This document shows positions 51,673 through 64,000 of a stretch of 64,000 bases of DNA, one piece after another. Position 1 is the stretch's first letter. Every line of letters begins with the position of its first letter. The position numbers were made by a program, and so were the translations under genes. Origin of the DNA: Sipunculus nudus (Eukaryota > Annelida > Sipuncula > Golfingiida > Sipunculidae); assembly GCA_026874595.1 (NCBI GenBank), contig CM049319.1, positions 65,454,417-65,518,416 on the forward strand. Direction: 5' to 3'. The notes under the pieces were generated by a model, which had not been told where the DNA came from, did not search any database, and was given only the letters and a program-made list of their open reading frames with translations.

Positions 51673-52270
51673 CCATGTCTACATTAAAACATAGGGAATT
51701 GCTTGAGGCACTATGGTATCTAGCCCTGAATACACTTGGTATATACTGACCCTGTTATATAATCTACTTGAGTCGTGACATAAGCCATTGGAGAAAATAC
51801 ACTGCAACTTCCATTCCTACCATTAATATGTCGTCTTAATCAGCTGGTAATTCTTACACTGGGCTAAGAGTGATAAACTAATACAAAAGAACACGTGTCA
51901 ATTCTCAAACCAAATTGTAAACTCATCTTTATGGTGACAAGTCATTTCCCGTGACGCGTATGGCACCAGAGAACTGTGACTTAGTTATGTTATTGCACAA
52001 GTAAGGATAGTATAACCAAATAATTGTTTCTATAATTTATTGTACATTAATAAGTAGTATCATGTATCGATGTTAGCGTGGTTTTAGTACAATTATAATT
52101 TCGTGAGAATCAGTCCTTTCCGGTTTTAGTCTTAACGGTTCCTGTTAGTCAGTCAGTAAGAAGTTTGACCTGACCAAGCAACTCTGAAAAAGCTATAGGA
52201 AGCTACTACTAAGGTCTGGGACCTTAGCGCCAGGCGCGTCTTAGGTGTAATTTTGATTAATTTTAAATTA

Positions 52271-52468
52271 ATGGAGCCGATAGACGCGATGCCACACAAG
52301 CCAAGCCAGGAACCGTTTGAGGCCGTCAACGTTTCCCCATACCGGTGCCCGCAGAAAGCTACAGCGCCCACACCCACAGACAAAGAAGCAGCATGCACCC
52401 TACCGCAGAGACCATCCATGCCAATTGAGAGCCGAACTCAATCAATGCTACGACAGAGCTTCGAGTGA
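52271..52468 (+). other. Unrecognised 65-codon open frame in a GC-rich island
   Basis: It starts MEPIDAMPHKPSQEPFEAVN and ends RTQSMLRQSFE with TGA. It is more GC-rich than its surroundings and rich in Pro, Thr and Gln. No family recognised; it could be a fragment of a repeat or a lineage-specific small gene. Not supported as a real gene by anything beyond composition. Confidence 0.2.
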
Positions 52469-52515
52469 ATGCCATGTTATACTTGCAGTTTTTGCCATTT
52501 GACAACGTTAGCAAG

Positions 52516-52586
52516 TTTTTTTCTTCATAAGCCTTTTTTTCTTCATAAGCCTTTATTCTTCATAAGTTTTCTTCTTCATAAGCCCT
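52516..52586 (+). repeat. CTTCATAAGCC short tandem repeat
   Basis: Four copies of TTCTTCATAAGCC/TTTT with variable T runs. Confidence 0.8.
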
Positions 52587-52689
52587 CTGTAGACGTCCGG
52601 GGGATACGCACCTGCCTGAATGATTTTTCCCATACCTTAGTCTCTGGAGGAGTGTCCATTTTAGTATTCATGTAGCCCTGCCTTAGCTT

Positions 52690-54600
52690 TAGTGTATTTA
52701 CGTTTACTACTAAAATGCTTAAAATAAAACGTTGTTCCATGTACCGATAGACGTAACTCAGTACCAGCTCTCATCACTAAAGCCCTGAAAAGTCCGTATG
52801 GTGAATCCCTGATATTTTCATATTAGGACGTCACAAGGCTCCTGACGATTCCCTCGCATTTGCATATCAGGCCATCACGCCTCCTGTGAATGGCATCGTT
52901 GCTATGTGGATGCTAGCACCAGTCCCAATGGCAATAGACAGCTCAACCCGCTTGGTAGCATTCACACTGAAATAATGTATTCAGAAAGTCCACACATGGA
53001 CCTTCGTGTCCTTTGATATATCTCTGCTGTTGAACACTACGGTCCATGGGCAAAATGAAAGTGCATTGTAGACACTGTCGTATCGATATTGTACTGTGTA
53101 TTTGTTAGTTTCAAGTTTCACTTAAAATGTCTTGCCCCTGTTAAGTTGCCAACACGCTGATTGCCGTGATAGTTTCAGCCAGCCGGTACATGACTGCGTT
53201 CGTCGCGGGTGGACCTGAATATCTCACGCTGATTGGCTGAACCAGAGATACTTTTCAAACCGGCCTGCCTTGAAATGCGATGGTCGATAAACGGGGACAC
53301 ACTGACTCACTGAGGCTGAGGGTTATATATAGTGTTGAAAGTCTTGCCGTACTCAAATAGCCGAGGACCTTAAAATATTAAGACTGATCAAATGGGTAAA
53401 TAAATAGCGAGCTAGAAGCCAACAATACGCGGTTACTGGATAACCCATGTTGGTTTGAAAAAAAAAAAAGATTCGTGGAAAGACCACTATAATTACTCTC
53501 TACGTCACTTGGAAAGACCTTAGTTCAGGAGGCGGTGATGTATGGCGCTGACTGTCCGGTACGGCCCAAGTTTACAGTCGATGAAATAATAGGGTCAGAG
53601 AGTGGGAATTATTTATAGAAGTAACCGAGAGGTGGCAGTACCGACACTATACGTGCGATACAGTGAGAGAACGTTTGTTTTCTCTGTCAGAGCCAACAAT
53701 TAAGAACCATTTCATTGACTTGGCCAGTCTAGTATTCATGCAATTAATGACAGGCTGCATAATATTTTAAGGCGGCAAGCCAAGGGCGTGAGACGTCAGC
53801 AGGCGTATTTAGCTGTAGAGGCTGGAGAAAGGGAATATCTCCTAGGTCAGCGTGCTAGATTGTGTTGTCTGACAGTTTGTTGGTCCATAGGAGGGTCTGT
53901 GAACTTATCAGCTGATGAAAGATTTCCCAGTGTACGTAATTTGAGAGTCTTGGGTCGACCAATGTAGATCTCTTTAACGGACTTGATATTTTTGTTTATA
54001 GAAGGACTTGTAAACTGCCGATATGTTTCTGCCCTGGTGAAGCCCAGGAAAACAGACCAGGACAATTGATACCCTGATCATTGATAATGGTACCAAATAT
54101 TATCTTGAACCGTGGCATATTCGGGTACAGTGTTGAATACATCCAGAATAATACTGCAGTGACAGACATTGTCTTGGTGATGTTACAGAGAAGGCTGTCA
54201 CCCTATCAGTCAGTGATTCAGAGGAGCGAATACTTCAGAAGTGGGACTGTGTCAAGCCAGTGCTTTGTTTTGCGGCGATAAGAGTTAATCTTGTGTATAC
54301 AAAGATAGAAGGCTTGGACTCGAGGAGTGCATACGTAAGTCACGTGCACGACGATCAAGTGAACAGCGGCCATGTTGCCATATGAACTTTCTGTGATCTG
54401 TGCTTACGGAGTATCAGGATTAAACAAGACTCAGTGAATTTATGTAATCATATAAACTCATAAGGACCTTCATATCTCGTGCATGGAACGTCTTTCCAGA
54501 GAACTGTAAGTTTGAATTTAATATACTAATATACAAATATTGTTCTTATTTATATAAACTTTATTTATTTTACATGGATTGTACAACTAGTTATAATAAC
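52690..54600. other. Presumed sFRP intron 1, middle part
   Basis: No conserved exon or transposon with clear termini found. Confidence 0.4.
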
Positions 54601-54615
54601 TATTACGAGGCAGTC

Positions 54616-54978
54616 TCAATGGCACGGATGTTCGCGCTCGGTATTCGGTAAGGCTGGAGGAAACCGGAGGATCCGGAGAAAACCACCGACCTTGGACGGG
54701 CCACTACAACCCATTCTCTTATTACACACGGCTTTCTCATCTTTCTGAGTGTATGTGTGAGTTTCAGCCGGTTTAGCCCACCGTTTAAAATGACCTTGAA
54801 ACTCCATTCCTGCGGGGGTGTGATAGCGTACAAAATGCTTATCATCTAGTAACCTGTGCGTCATATATTTGTATTCATGTGGTAAGAAATTCAACACATG
54901 CTGTGGGTTATACCCATATACAGAATTACAACGGCTTTTCTTTCTCGCACATGAAAGATGTTGTTTGAAACTATACAA
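54616..54978 (-). other. Unrecognised 120-codon open frame
   Basis: The minus-strand frame starts MYSFKQHLSCARKKSRCNSV and ends PPALPNTEREHPCH. Its downstream part overlaps a GC-rich block with imperfect GGAGGAAACCGGAGGATCCG repeats, a composition typical of dispersed repeats. No domain known to me; probably not a gene. Confidence 0.2.
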
Positions 54979-55325
54979 ACATATCTAATGATAGGTTTGG
55001 CTTATTTTAAGTGGCAGCGTTAAGATATGCCATGCAGTTTACACAGTGATGAACTAGAAATTTGTACTCAGAGAGTGCAGACCTTCGCCAAGGCAGCCCA
55101 TTATCCCATAAGGCACTGTCAGAAATTCAGTGTTTTACCTTCAAAACATTCCTGGATCCACATTGTGATCCGGGTCACCACCAACATTTAATCAACTGCC
55201 CCTTGTTTCATTGCTGAGCTATCCTTTCTTCAAAATCCTTTTAACTTTTACCGTAATGTTGATAACAGGCAAACCAACGCCTGAAAAAAAACATAAATCC
55301 AGCCTATTGGCGGAGGTAACAATTT

Positions 55326-55330
<5 letters not shown>

Positions 55331-55391
<61 letters not shown>
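55331..55391. repeat. (GA)n microsatellite
   Basis: About 30 uninterrupted GA units. Confidence 0.97.
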
Positions 55392-55393
<2 letters not shown>

Positions 55394-55643
55394 AAAAAAA
55401 CGGAAACGCCTCTGGTAAAGGCAAAGAATTAACAATGGAGACAAGAGAAAGTGTAATAAATTGCAATTTGATGGTGTGAAGTCGGTCAGGGCATATATAA
55501 AAACTATATGATGCACAGTTACTTTAGACATGAGCTTTCCCATAAAATTGTCAGATCAAATTGAATGAAAAGTTACCGTTTGTCATCAGGTAAAAATGTC
55601 CGTAGTCTCTACGGCAAGGAAGGTTTTATTTCCACCTGTGCGT

Positions 55644-57225
55644 TTCCGCATGCGTTTCCGTACCCACGGCTACATGATCTGGTTTCCGTACTTACTGCTA
55701 CATGATCCGGTTTCCGTACCTACCGCTACATGATCCGGTTTCTGTACCTACCGCTGCATGATCCGGTTTCCGTACCTACCACTACATGATCCGGTTTCCG
55801 TACCTACCACTACATGATCCAGTTTCCGTACCTACCGCTACATGATCCGGTCTCCGTACCTACCACTACATGATCAGGTTTCTGTACCTACCACTACATG
55901 ATCAGGTTTCCGTACCTACCACTACATGATCAGGTTTCTGTACCTACCACTACATGATCAGGTTTCCGTACCTACCGCTACATGATCCGGTTTCTGTACC
56001 TACCACTACATGATCAGGTTTCCGTACCTACCACTACATGATCCGGTTTCCGTACCTACCATTACATGATCAGGTTTCCGTACCTACCGCTACATGATCC
56101 GGTTTCTGTACCGACCACTACATGATCAGGTTTCCGTACCTACCGCTACATGATCAGGTTTCTGTACCTACCACTACATGATCAGGTTTCCGTACCTACC
56201 GCTACATGATCAGGTTTCCGTACCTACCGCTACATGATCAGGTTTCTGTACCTACCGCTACATGATCAGGTTTCCGTACCTACCACTACATGATCCGGTT
56301 TCCGTACCTACCCAACATGATCAGGTTTCTGTACCTACCACTACATGATCAGGTTTCCGTACCTACCACTACATGATCCGGTTTCCGTACCTACCACTAC
56401 ATGATCAGGTTTCCGTACCTACCACTACATGATCAGGTTTCCGTACCTACCACTACATGACCCGGTTTCCGTACCTACCGCTACATGATACGGTTTCCGT
56501 ACCTACCGCTACATGATCCGGTTTCTGTACCTACGTCTACATGATCCGGTTTCCGTACTTACCGCTACATGATCCGGTTTCCGTACCTACCGCTACATGA
56601 TCCGGTTTCCGTACCTACCACTACATGATCCGGTTTCCCTACCTACCACTACATGATCCGGTTTCCGTACCTACCGCTACATGATCCGGTTTCCGTACCT
56701 ACCGCTACATGATCCGGTTTCCGTACCTACCGCTACATGATCCGGTTTCCGTACCTACCACTACATGATCTGGTTTCCGTACCTACCACTACATGATCCG
56801 GTTTCTGTACCTACCACTACATGATCTGGTTTCCGTACCTACCACTAAATGATCAGGTTTCCGTACCTACCGCTACATGATCCAGTTTCCGTACCTACCA
56901 CTACATGATCAGGTTTCCGTACCTACCACTACATGATCTGGTTTCCGTACCTACCACTACATGATCCGGTTTCCGTACCTACCACTACATGATCCGGTTT
57001 CCGTACCTACCACTACATGATCCGGTTTCCGTACCTACCACAACATGATCCGGTTTCCGTACCTACCGCTACATGATCCGGTTTCCGTACCTAACACTAC
57101 ATGATCCAGTTTCTGTACCTACGTCTACATGATCCGGTTTCCGTACTTACCGCTACATGATCCGGTTTCCGTACCTACCACTACATGATCCGGTTTCCGT
57201 ACTTACCGCTACATGTTCCGGTTGG
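55644..57225. repeat. 28-bp minisatellite, about 56 copies
   Basis: The unit is ATGATCCGGTTTCCGTACCT followed by ACCRCTAC. Variable sites are mainly CCGG/CAGG/CTGG, TTTCC/TTTCT and CACTAC/CGCTAC, consistent with CpG decay and local homogenisation. The unit is not a multiple of three and is not coding. Confidence 0.97.
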
Positions 57226-57229
57226 CAAA

Positions 57230-58690
57230 AACCGTATCCCCAAGTCATGCGTCGGACCACACTCCCCGCACAAAGATACACAGTTTTTCTTATTTCTTTG
57301 TGCACATTGTATAGCGCATCCATACAAGTGGAACGTCATGTAGAACTAGAAGAGAATGAAAAATACATGCAATTCTTTTAATCTCTCCTGTTTATGGAAA
57401 GTTGCGATCAATTGCAGTACGTTTATCTACCCAAAAGGTTTAATGCAATGAGAGTGTAAAAAATGCCACTGAAGATTTGCCGGCGAAACCAGGCAGAATA
57501 TACCGGCCCTCCGTTATTCCGGCATTAATTCCGAGCCCTCTTAAGTGATCTCGGGATCCTACATTATTATGTGAACCTTTAGTTTATGAATTGCAGAATA
57601 TATATTAATTTAATACCTCCATGCCAATAATATGGGATTATAAATCATAAGATGTAGAAATCTATCGTTTCATATTTATAAGCGCTTTGGGTCAAGATTT
57701 TATACACGTTTTTTGTTTTACACAAAAAGTCAAATCAACGATGAAGCTGAACGGGATATATCTTAAGGATGGCAAATGCAACCAGTTTTTTTAACCGAAT
57801 ATATTGGCTTCTTGCTTCTGCCGAACTACGTGAACTGACCTGACATTGACCCTATCCCCGTGAACAGAACGTAATTGGTCACATTTGACTGTTACGACAA
57901 TGCTTAAACTGTAGGCGATTCTGTGTACTTTATAGTTTTTCTCTGTCATCCAAACCCATACAATGACTTTCAGAAAATGTGTGGGCGTGGGATCCACTGT
58001 GTCATAACAAAACCGTTAGCCCAATGTTAACATGGTTTGCTGTCTCGTGCCGTACAAACGCGAGACAATGCCAACATCAACAAGTACCAGTTGATGCCTT
58101 AAAAGAGGACTCGTAAAAGTGGTCCATGCACTCTTAATATACTCCAACAAACTGTTTCCACCTTTTATAGTTGTATAACATATTTTTGGTATAATTTCAT
58201 TAAAAAACACATGGAAGAGACTATCTAATATTATATAAAAATATTTTGAAATAAATCTGAAGTATAAATCTCACGTTTACGTTTGATTACTATTTTACTC
58301 TTCTCCAAGACCTGATCGGTCTTATGTGGTCCTGTATGAGTAGACATGTTTGTTTTGACTGGTTATGATTAATATTGTTTACATGACATAACTCAATCAG
58401 CAGCTGTCAACTTTTTGCATGTGATCATTGACCCTGAAAATTATCAGTGGGACTGAGATTTGTTGCTGCTTTAAGATGGTTTTCTCAGATTTCCTTGATA
58501 CAGAGAAAAGGGATTTTGTTCCCTAGCTGAAGGTAAGGGTTTCTTTTGCGACCTGTAGTTTTAAAATGAACTTTCCACTTTTTAATAATGAAAAAAATCC
58601 CCCAAGACAATACCCCTTTGGCTTCTAAGCGCTTTCCAATGTTCAAACCTTGAATGATTTAGATGTTTTAATTATTCTAATGTATATTAA
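57230..58690. other. Presumed sFRP intron 1, no recognised feature
   Basis: AT-rich; no conserved peptide on either strand. Confidence 0.4.
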
Positions 58691-58701
58691 ACGGTGTTTG
58701 A

Positions 58702-59354
58702 TAAGTGGTGGGCCGATCATCGAGTTTATCGAAAGTCAATCGGTTTGCTGCCACTTTCAAGCGCTCGATTACCAAAGGCAACTTTCGATTACATCATAAT
58801 CATAATTTTATTACAGAATGCCTTTATGTTATAGGCTAAAATTATTCTACCATTTTTTTAAAACATTCGCGCTTCAAATAATGAGTCATTGTTCCCAAAT
58901 AACTTCCTTATGTAACTGAGTATGACACGGTAGATGCGAAAACGGAGGACGTAATAAACCTCTTGAGCTGGCAAGGAGCTGCAGAATTAGCGGGGAGTTT
59001 TGTAACGAGATGTACACTGCACAATATGGGCGGAAGGGGGTTAAAATGCTTCATAAATTCTCCGGGGATATGAAGCAAGTAAATGTCCTGGATTGTGGTA
59101 TAATTCTTGATTATTATAAATAATTAAAATGAAACATTTAAAAGCATATTTTACTAATAACAGGAAAATATAAAAAAGGCAAAAACTCTTTTCTTAAGGT
59201 AGAATTACTAAGACATGCGGGCTTGGTTAAGAAAGTACAGTTTCAAAGATAAATGCATGTTTCTTTATATTTGCCTGAACCGATTATTAATCGATCATCG
59301 ATCGGTAAGCTCAGACCGATGATCGATTATGAAAAGGAACCGACTCCCATCACT
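58702..59354. mobile_element. hAT-like MITE, ~650 bp
   Basis: The left end AGTGGTGGGCCGAT and the right end TCCCATCACT form a short imperfect inverted repeat of hAT type. The flanks GTGTTTGA and CTGTTTGA are an 8-bp duplication with one mismatch. The ends are rich in ATCGATC motifs. Confidence 0.55.
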
Positions 59355-59429
59355 CTGTTTGAATCAATATCACTTGTAATGTAAATATTGCTGACCACAT
59401 TTGTAATCCAGCTAACATTATGAGTAAAG

Positions 59430-59620
59430 TTGAACCACTCCTAGTGGGCACCATAAAGCGGACACCTCTGTCTACTGGGCCTTTTTTGCAGACCCGTTTT
59501 CCTCCTTCTTATTATTTATGTTGTATTTATTACCTTCATATAGTGGGCACCTCTATAAAGTGGGCAGTTTGGCTCAGTCCCAAGAATGCCCACATTATAA
59601 AGGTATCACTGTTAATACAA
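59430..59620. repeat. MITE-like fragment with GTGGGCACC motifs
   Basis: TAGTGGGCACCATAAAGCGG, TAGTGGGCACCTCTATAAAG and the partly inverted GCCCACATTATAAAG suggest a pogo-like miniature element. Termini are unclear. Confidence 0.4.
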
Positions 59621-60059
59621 AGGAATGGTCAAATACGCACGTCTCAGCCACATGTCAGCGAAATTACGTGTTTCATTGAATCAACCGCAAAGGGCGCTAA
59701 TAACAGAAACTTCATTAATGTTATTAATAATTAATCACTTTTTTAAGTACCCGATAAAATAGATGTGATACTATGACGTCACTCATTCTCCGGATGACAT
59801 TATATAGAGGGTTTCGGTTGTTAACAGTTGAAAATATTAATAACATTAATATTCTCCTGTCGGGCTTCTATCCTTTTGCAAGAACAAAAAAATAAGGTAA
59901 CACCTTTATTCACTTAATTTCACAATTTACTAGTTCCACCTTAAGAACAAAATGTTTTGAGATGAATTGCAAGTAAAAATGTAAATGTACCAAATTGATA
60001 CTTATAATATCCACTTCTTCCAAATGGGCTTCCAATTTCGCTTCCGGTCACCTCACTGT

Positions 60060-60712
60060 TATTAAGCCGTCGCAATAAAGTTGCAGGAGGAGATAAAGTA
60101 ACGCCTCCGTTCTTGCGTCTTGCCGTCCGTCCGTCCGTCCGTCGTGCTGTCCGTCCGTCAGTCAGTCCGTCTTGCCGTTGGGCCGTCCTTCCGTCCGGAA
60201 TTGGCTTGTGGACCGATTTTAAGCCAAACCGTTTGACCAAAACCTTTCATCTTTGACATATCACTCACCCACCAATGGATGAAGGACCTTATCGATTTTG
60301 AGGTCATGGGGACAAAGGTCAAGGCAACGGGACCCACTTCTTGGAAAAGCTTGTAGACCCTTTTTAAGCCAAACCGTTTGACCAAAACCTTTCATCTTGC
60401 ACAAATGGCTCACCTACCCATGAATGAAGAAACCTATCGATTTAGAGGACACAAGGGTTAAGTTTAAGACCACGGGACCCTCTTCTTGAATAAAAAAAAC
60501 TGTGGACCCATTTTAAGCCAAACCGTTTGACCAAAACATTTCATCCAGCACATATGTCTCACCCACCAATGATGGAGAACCCTATTGAGTCTGGGGTCAC
60601 AGGGTCCAAGGTAAAGGAGCTGCCCTCGTCATTTTCACAATTGTGTAATACACCCAGTTTAATTTTGCTCCCGTGCGAGGGGATGCTCCGCTTTGCGGTG
60701 CCCTTATTTTAT
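60060..60712. mobile_element. Helentron-like element with three ~147-bp units
   Basis: A CCGTCCGTCCGTCC-rich head is followed by units starting AAGCCAAACCGTTTGACCAA at 60221, 60366 and 60515. A GC hairpin-like end (GCTCCCGTGCGAGGGGATGC, then TCCGCTTTGCGG) closes it. Same architecture as the elements at 16501 and 30741. Confidence 0.6.
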
Positions 60713-61079
60713 ACATGTACTCCAGTTTAGTTTTACAAGGTTTAACCAGAGATCAGTTTCTTTCGCTTATTCCAAAAAGAACATACAAGAAATACACTGT
60801 TACATGTATAAAAGAAATGTTGTGGAGACTGCGTGTCCTGTAACACCAGTTTGTCCCACTGAAATTTGGCCAAGATTCTGACAGCTAGTGCAAGTGTTCA
60901 AGGGACTTCTGGCAAAAGGCACAGTGGGGTCCATTCCCCGGCGTGGCTATGATAGTTGGTAGTAGTTGGCTATCCATTGTCGGTTTTTCTTTCCGGGTTG
61001 TCCTGTACCAGACTACAAAACGCCACCATCGGGTCATGGAGAGTGCCGTGATTCTTATATAATAACTATTTGTACAATC

Positions 61080-61620
61080 TTAGATTTTTTTTATAGATTT
61101 TATGTTGTACAATCTTGTATTAATCTTAGATTTTATAGGGAAAAACAACTAAAAAACTTTGAAAATCTCCGAAACAGTTCAGCCTAATTGTCCAATATTT
61201 CACAGAAATGATTCCTGGAACAATCTCTCTCAATTTTGTTCGAATGGTTTCAGGTCGGTGATTTTTGGCCATATTACAGGAAGTTGAACTTAGTCATCTG
61301 TCCTAAAAACATATTAAAATTACAATCTCAGAAACGGCTGGAGCTATTATCACAAAATATTATGCCAATGTTGGTCACATGAGTCATATCTGAAATTGAG
61401 GTATTGGTGGCGCCACCTGCAAGGCCTTTTTTTGTACTGGGGTCATCAGTGCCCGTATCATCTTGAGTGCTTAAAAAAACTTCTTCTCTGGCCTAATTGT
61501 TTAATATCGCGCAGAAATGATCCTAGGCTAGTGCTTACAGAGCGTAAAGCTTTGTCGTATACAAGACTTGTGGCGCCACCTACAATAATTTTTGTGCAGT
61601 GTATGTCCCTGCTTATTTCT
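61080..61620 (+). repeat. Dispersed repeat family R2, distant copy
   Basis: TTAGATTTTATAGGGAAAAA, GGAACAATCTCTCTCAATTT, CGGCTGGAGCTATTATCAC and GGCGCCACCTGCAAGGCC occur in the same order as at 33620-34400. Confidence 0.7.
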
Positions 61621-62344
61621 CATGAGGGGATAACAACCTGAAATTGGGCATATACAAGACATGTAGGTCTACTTTAAATGGAATGTAGTTCTATGTAGTT
61701 CTTTGTGTCTGTGAGCAATGATCTCCGCTTCACACAAAGGAAGGAGATGTTTGGAATAATATACAGTTTTCCCAGGTGTTGGTTCAGGTAACTATAGGTA
61801 TACTCCTTAATTCCGAAATGCGAATTATGACATTTTGGTTTTAGTCTGTGCGCAAAATCGCAGCCATCGTGAACCGTTTCGACATTTAAGCGAGGTCAGG
61901 GGATTAATAGGGGCACAGGAATGCAGCAAGAAATTACGCCGAGAAGGATGTCTGTGATAAATTATATCCTCAAAGAAAGTATTAGCTACAGACCCATACA
62001 TATATTCTAAATTAAGCCGGAGTTAATGTCTTGGGATAATGGTAGATTTGTAAAAAGTAAGAAGATCTTATTATCTGGATATTATTATTAAAAAAAAATA
62101 AAATAAAATGTTGGAATCGCCTCTTTTTTCTTAATTAACTTAATTACTTCTCTCAATGCGTTAAAGCTAGAATCTAATCCAGGGGTGCATGAAACATTAA
62201 TTTTATGCAATGTGATATATCAATCCCCGACCAGTTATGAAAGCTACCACTCTACAAAAATTTAATATTAGAAAATGGTACAACTTTATTTGCCTGCAGT
62301 GTATTTTGCCGATTAATCCTTGGCCTCTGGTAGATCTTCTACGC

Positions 62345-62345
<1 letters not shown>

Positions 62346-62395
<50 letters not shown>

Positions 62396-62458
62396 CAGAC
62401 AGAGACAGAGACACAGACAGAGAGAGAGAGAGACAGAGACAGACAGAGAGAGAGAGAA
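62346..62458. repeat. (GA)n with CAGA interruptions
   Basis: GA-rich microsatellite interrupted by AGACAGAGACAG. Confidence 0.95.
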
Positions 62459-62589
62459 CAATTCAACTTGGAGTACCTGGTACCAAATGAACCCTCACGC
62501 CAAAACACCTGGACCCTCAAGACCTGGCTTCTTCACCCAGTGGCGACCTTTCCAGCACAATGTACTGTTTTTTCTCATTTTCCGTGATT

Positions 62590-63180
62590 GTAATTGCTGC
62601 CACACTTAAACCAAAGGCTTTCTATGAATGTGTCAACAGTTCTTTTATTACACCTTTGTAGGAGGTCGGTAGTTGAAGTATTTCTGCGGTCTTTTTATGC
62701 TTATTTTACCTCTCACGCAAGGGAATGGTTTATTCTTCGTGTTTTCAATGATTGTGAATCCATGAGTCGCCTTGGTCACGTGATTTTAACGTTAGTTCAC
62801 CACCCGACGACGGACTTTTTTTTAACCGTGCAGAAGAGGTTATTTCAAAAGTAACTCCACAGGACTTCACAAGTTGTGAAGTGATTTTCACAAGCACTGT
62901 GTACTTTCTCATATTTCCCTCAATTATAATGAAAAGTTTTGTATTTGAAAATAATCAAATGTTTGAGTGACACTTAACTAGATCTGTCGTCAAATATTGA
63001 AAAAAAACGACAAATGCCTACTGCAGGTCCTGTGTAATTAATCAAATTCGGTATTTCTTTTCTCTGCATAGAAGGTTGTGCAATGTCATGCATGCAGTTC
63101 CTCCAACGGAGATGCAATCTCCACGCATGCACGAGCAAGTTTTATTGGAAAAATTATACACCCCCGCGACTATTCATGCA
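62590..63180. other. No recognised feature
   Basis: Presumed intron or intergenic. The 86-codon frame at 62594-62854 has no family similarity that I can see. Confidence 0.4.
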
Positions 63181-63190
63181 CACGGACTGC

Positions 63191-63215
63191 CCCCCCCCCC
63201 CCCCCCCCCCCCCCG
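63191..63215. repeat. Poly-C tract
   Basis: About 24 consecutive C residues; exact length is liable to assembly error. Confidence 0.93.
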
Positions 63216-63219
63216 CCCA

Positions 63220-64000
63220 TTGTCAAGATCTCTCGTGTCATATAAATAGACACTGCAGATTATAATGGATTTAAGCTTGCCTGGCCTGAATCAACCGACC
63301 CAGTTGTATTAATATTACTGTGAACACCATATGACCCTCCATCCGTTGGCCGTTACTTGTTATGACGTCATACTTTATTGGGTAATCCCCCATCCCTTCA
63401 ATTCAGTCAAGTTAACCTTAAAACATTTTGTTGAACTTGCCGTAACAAGTGTCACAGGATGATCACATTGCATATTCATACATATTCTACAATGACAGAT
63501 GTATCTCATAATATCAACAACCAAGCACGTGCAGAAGTTCCTGTTTACATTTACAATGCCACATCACGGATATTATTAAACCGCAAAGTAGTTCCACAAT
63601 TTTGGCAGAATATGAAATGTTCAACCAGCAAACACTTTATGATAAATGCTCTATATTTTTTTCATTTATTTAATTATTGTTATTTTCAATTCCGAGGAGA
63701 AGTAGATCGATTTCGGCGTAAGAGCGTGTTGTGTGCATGAGTGTGGCCAGGAGATCTCTCCTTAACATTCGATAGACCTACTGTGTGGATAATGGCGGAG
63801 AGGAGGGTTATTGGAGTGTACCGTTCTCCCAACACAAGCGACATCTGTTGTCGACATCCGGCGTGATCGGGTCTGTTATAATAATCAAGAAAAAGAGTGT
63901 TCAGGATAAACTTTTGAGTTTAATTTTTAAGTAATTAAAAAGTTGCCTTTTAGTGTCTAATATGTATCTGGTTTCATTTGACGAAACCTAAATCTGCAGC
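63220..64000. other. Right edge, no recognised feature
   Basis: TATGACGTCATAC at about 63360 is a perfect CRE-type palindrome. No exon recognised. Confidence 0.4.

Noticed and set aside
55644-57225. CRISPR-like array
   Set aside because: Units are contiguous 28-bp tandem copies without unique spacers, in an animal genome; it is a minisatellite.
62203-62587. Long open frames rich in Ser/Leu or Arg/Glu
   Set aside because: Both strands of a GA microsatellite; low complexity only. The same applies at 55211-55543.

Overview
The window is animal nuclear DNA: AT-rich, with short exons bounded by GT-AG introns, many microsatellites and many non-autonomous transposons. Protein similarity and repeat style (GC-rich terminal hairpins around ~150-180 bp tandem cores) suggest a mollusc, probably a bivalve or gastropod; the species assignment is inference. 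Three protein-coding genes can be supported, and nearly everything else is intron or intergenic repeat.

Layout. (1) 719-951, minus strand: first coding exon of a kinesin-2 motor gene, best matched to KIF17. The rest of the gene runs off the left edge. A non-coding first exon is proposed near 4712-4870. (2) 5348-32397, plus strand: a complete 26S proteasome subunit Rpn1/PSMD2 gene. I traced 22 coding exons that keep frame throughout and give 912 codons plus a stop. It lies head to head with the kinesin gene, so 4.9-5.35 kb is a probable shared promoter. A poly(A) signal sits at 32948. (3) 32.95-45.5 kb: intergenic, dense in repeats. (4) 45704-46193, plus strand: signal peptide and complete 10-cysteine frizzled domain of a secreted Frizzled-related protein (FRZB/sFRP3-4 type), preceded by a TATA box. 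It ends in a GTAAGT donor. The netrin-like domain exons were not found, so 46194-64000 is probably its first intron.

Most unusual feature. In PSMD2, the last bases of exon 16 together with its 5' splice site have been amplified into a 24-bp minisatellite of about 29 units (25354-26030). The first 11 units are in frame and open; nearly every unit carries AG|GT donor sequence. Splicing at units 1-11 would each time rejoin the conserved AHQG|IAVLG junction while adding eight residues per unit skipped. A second minisatellite, T/G rich, forms the polypyrimidine side of the exon 14 acceptor of the same gene.

Other elements: a Harbinger-like MITE with TAA duplications (1653-2348), a pogo/Tigger-like MITE (9754-9937), a ~2 kb TA-flanked TIR element (20905-22880), a Helentron-like element with ten 180-bp units (16501-18379), an element with satellite-like inverted ends around a tRNA-derived SINE (35266-38045), two inverted copies of one MITE family (40491-40772 and 46975-47268), a hAT-like MITE (58702-59354), and a ~56-copy 28-bp minisatellite (55644-57225). 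A perfect 31-bp inverted repeat (3632-3701) lies inside the kinesin 5' intron. No rRNA, intact tRNA gene, CRISPR array or autonomous transposase was seen.
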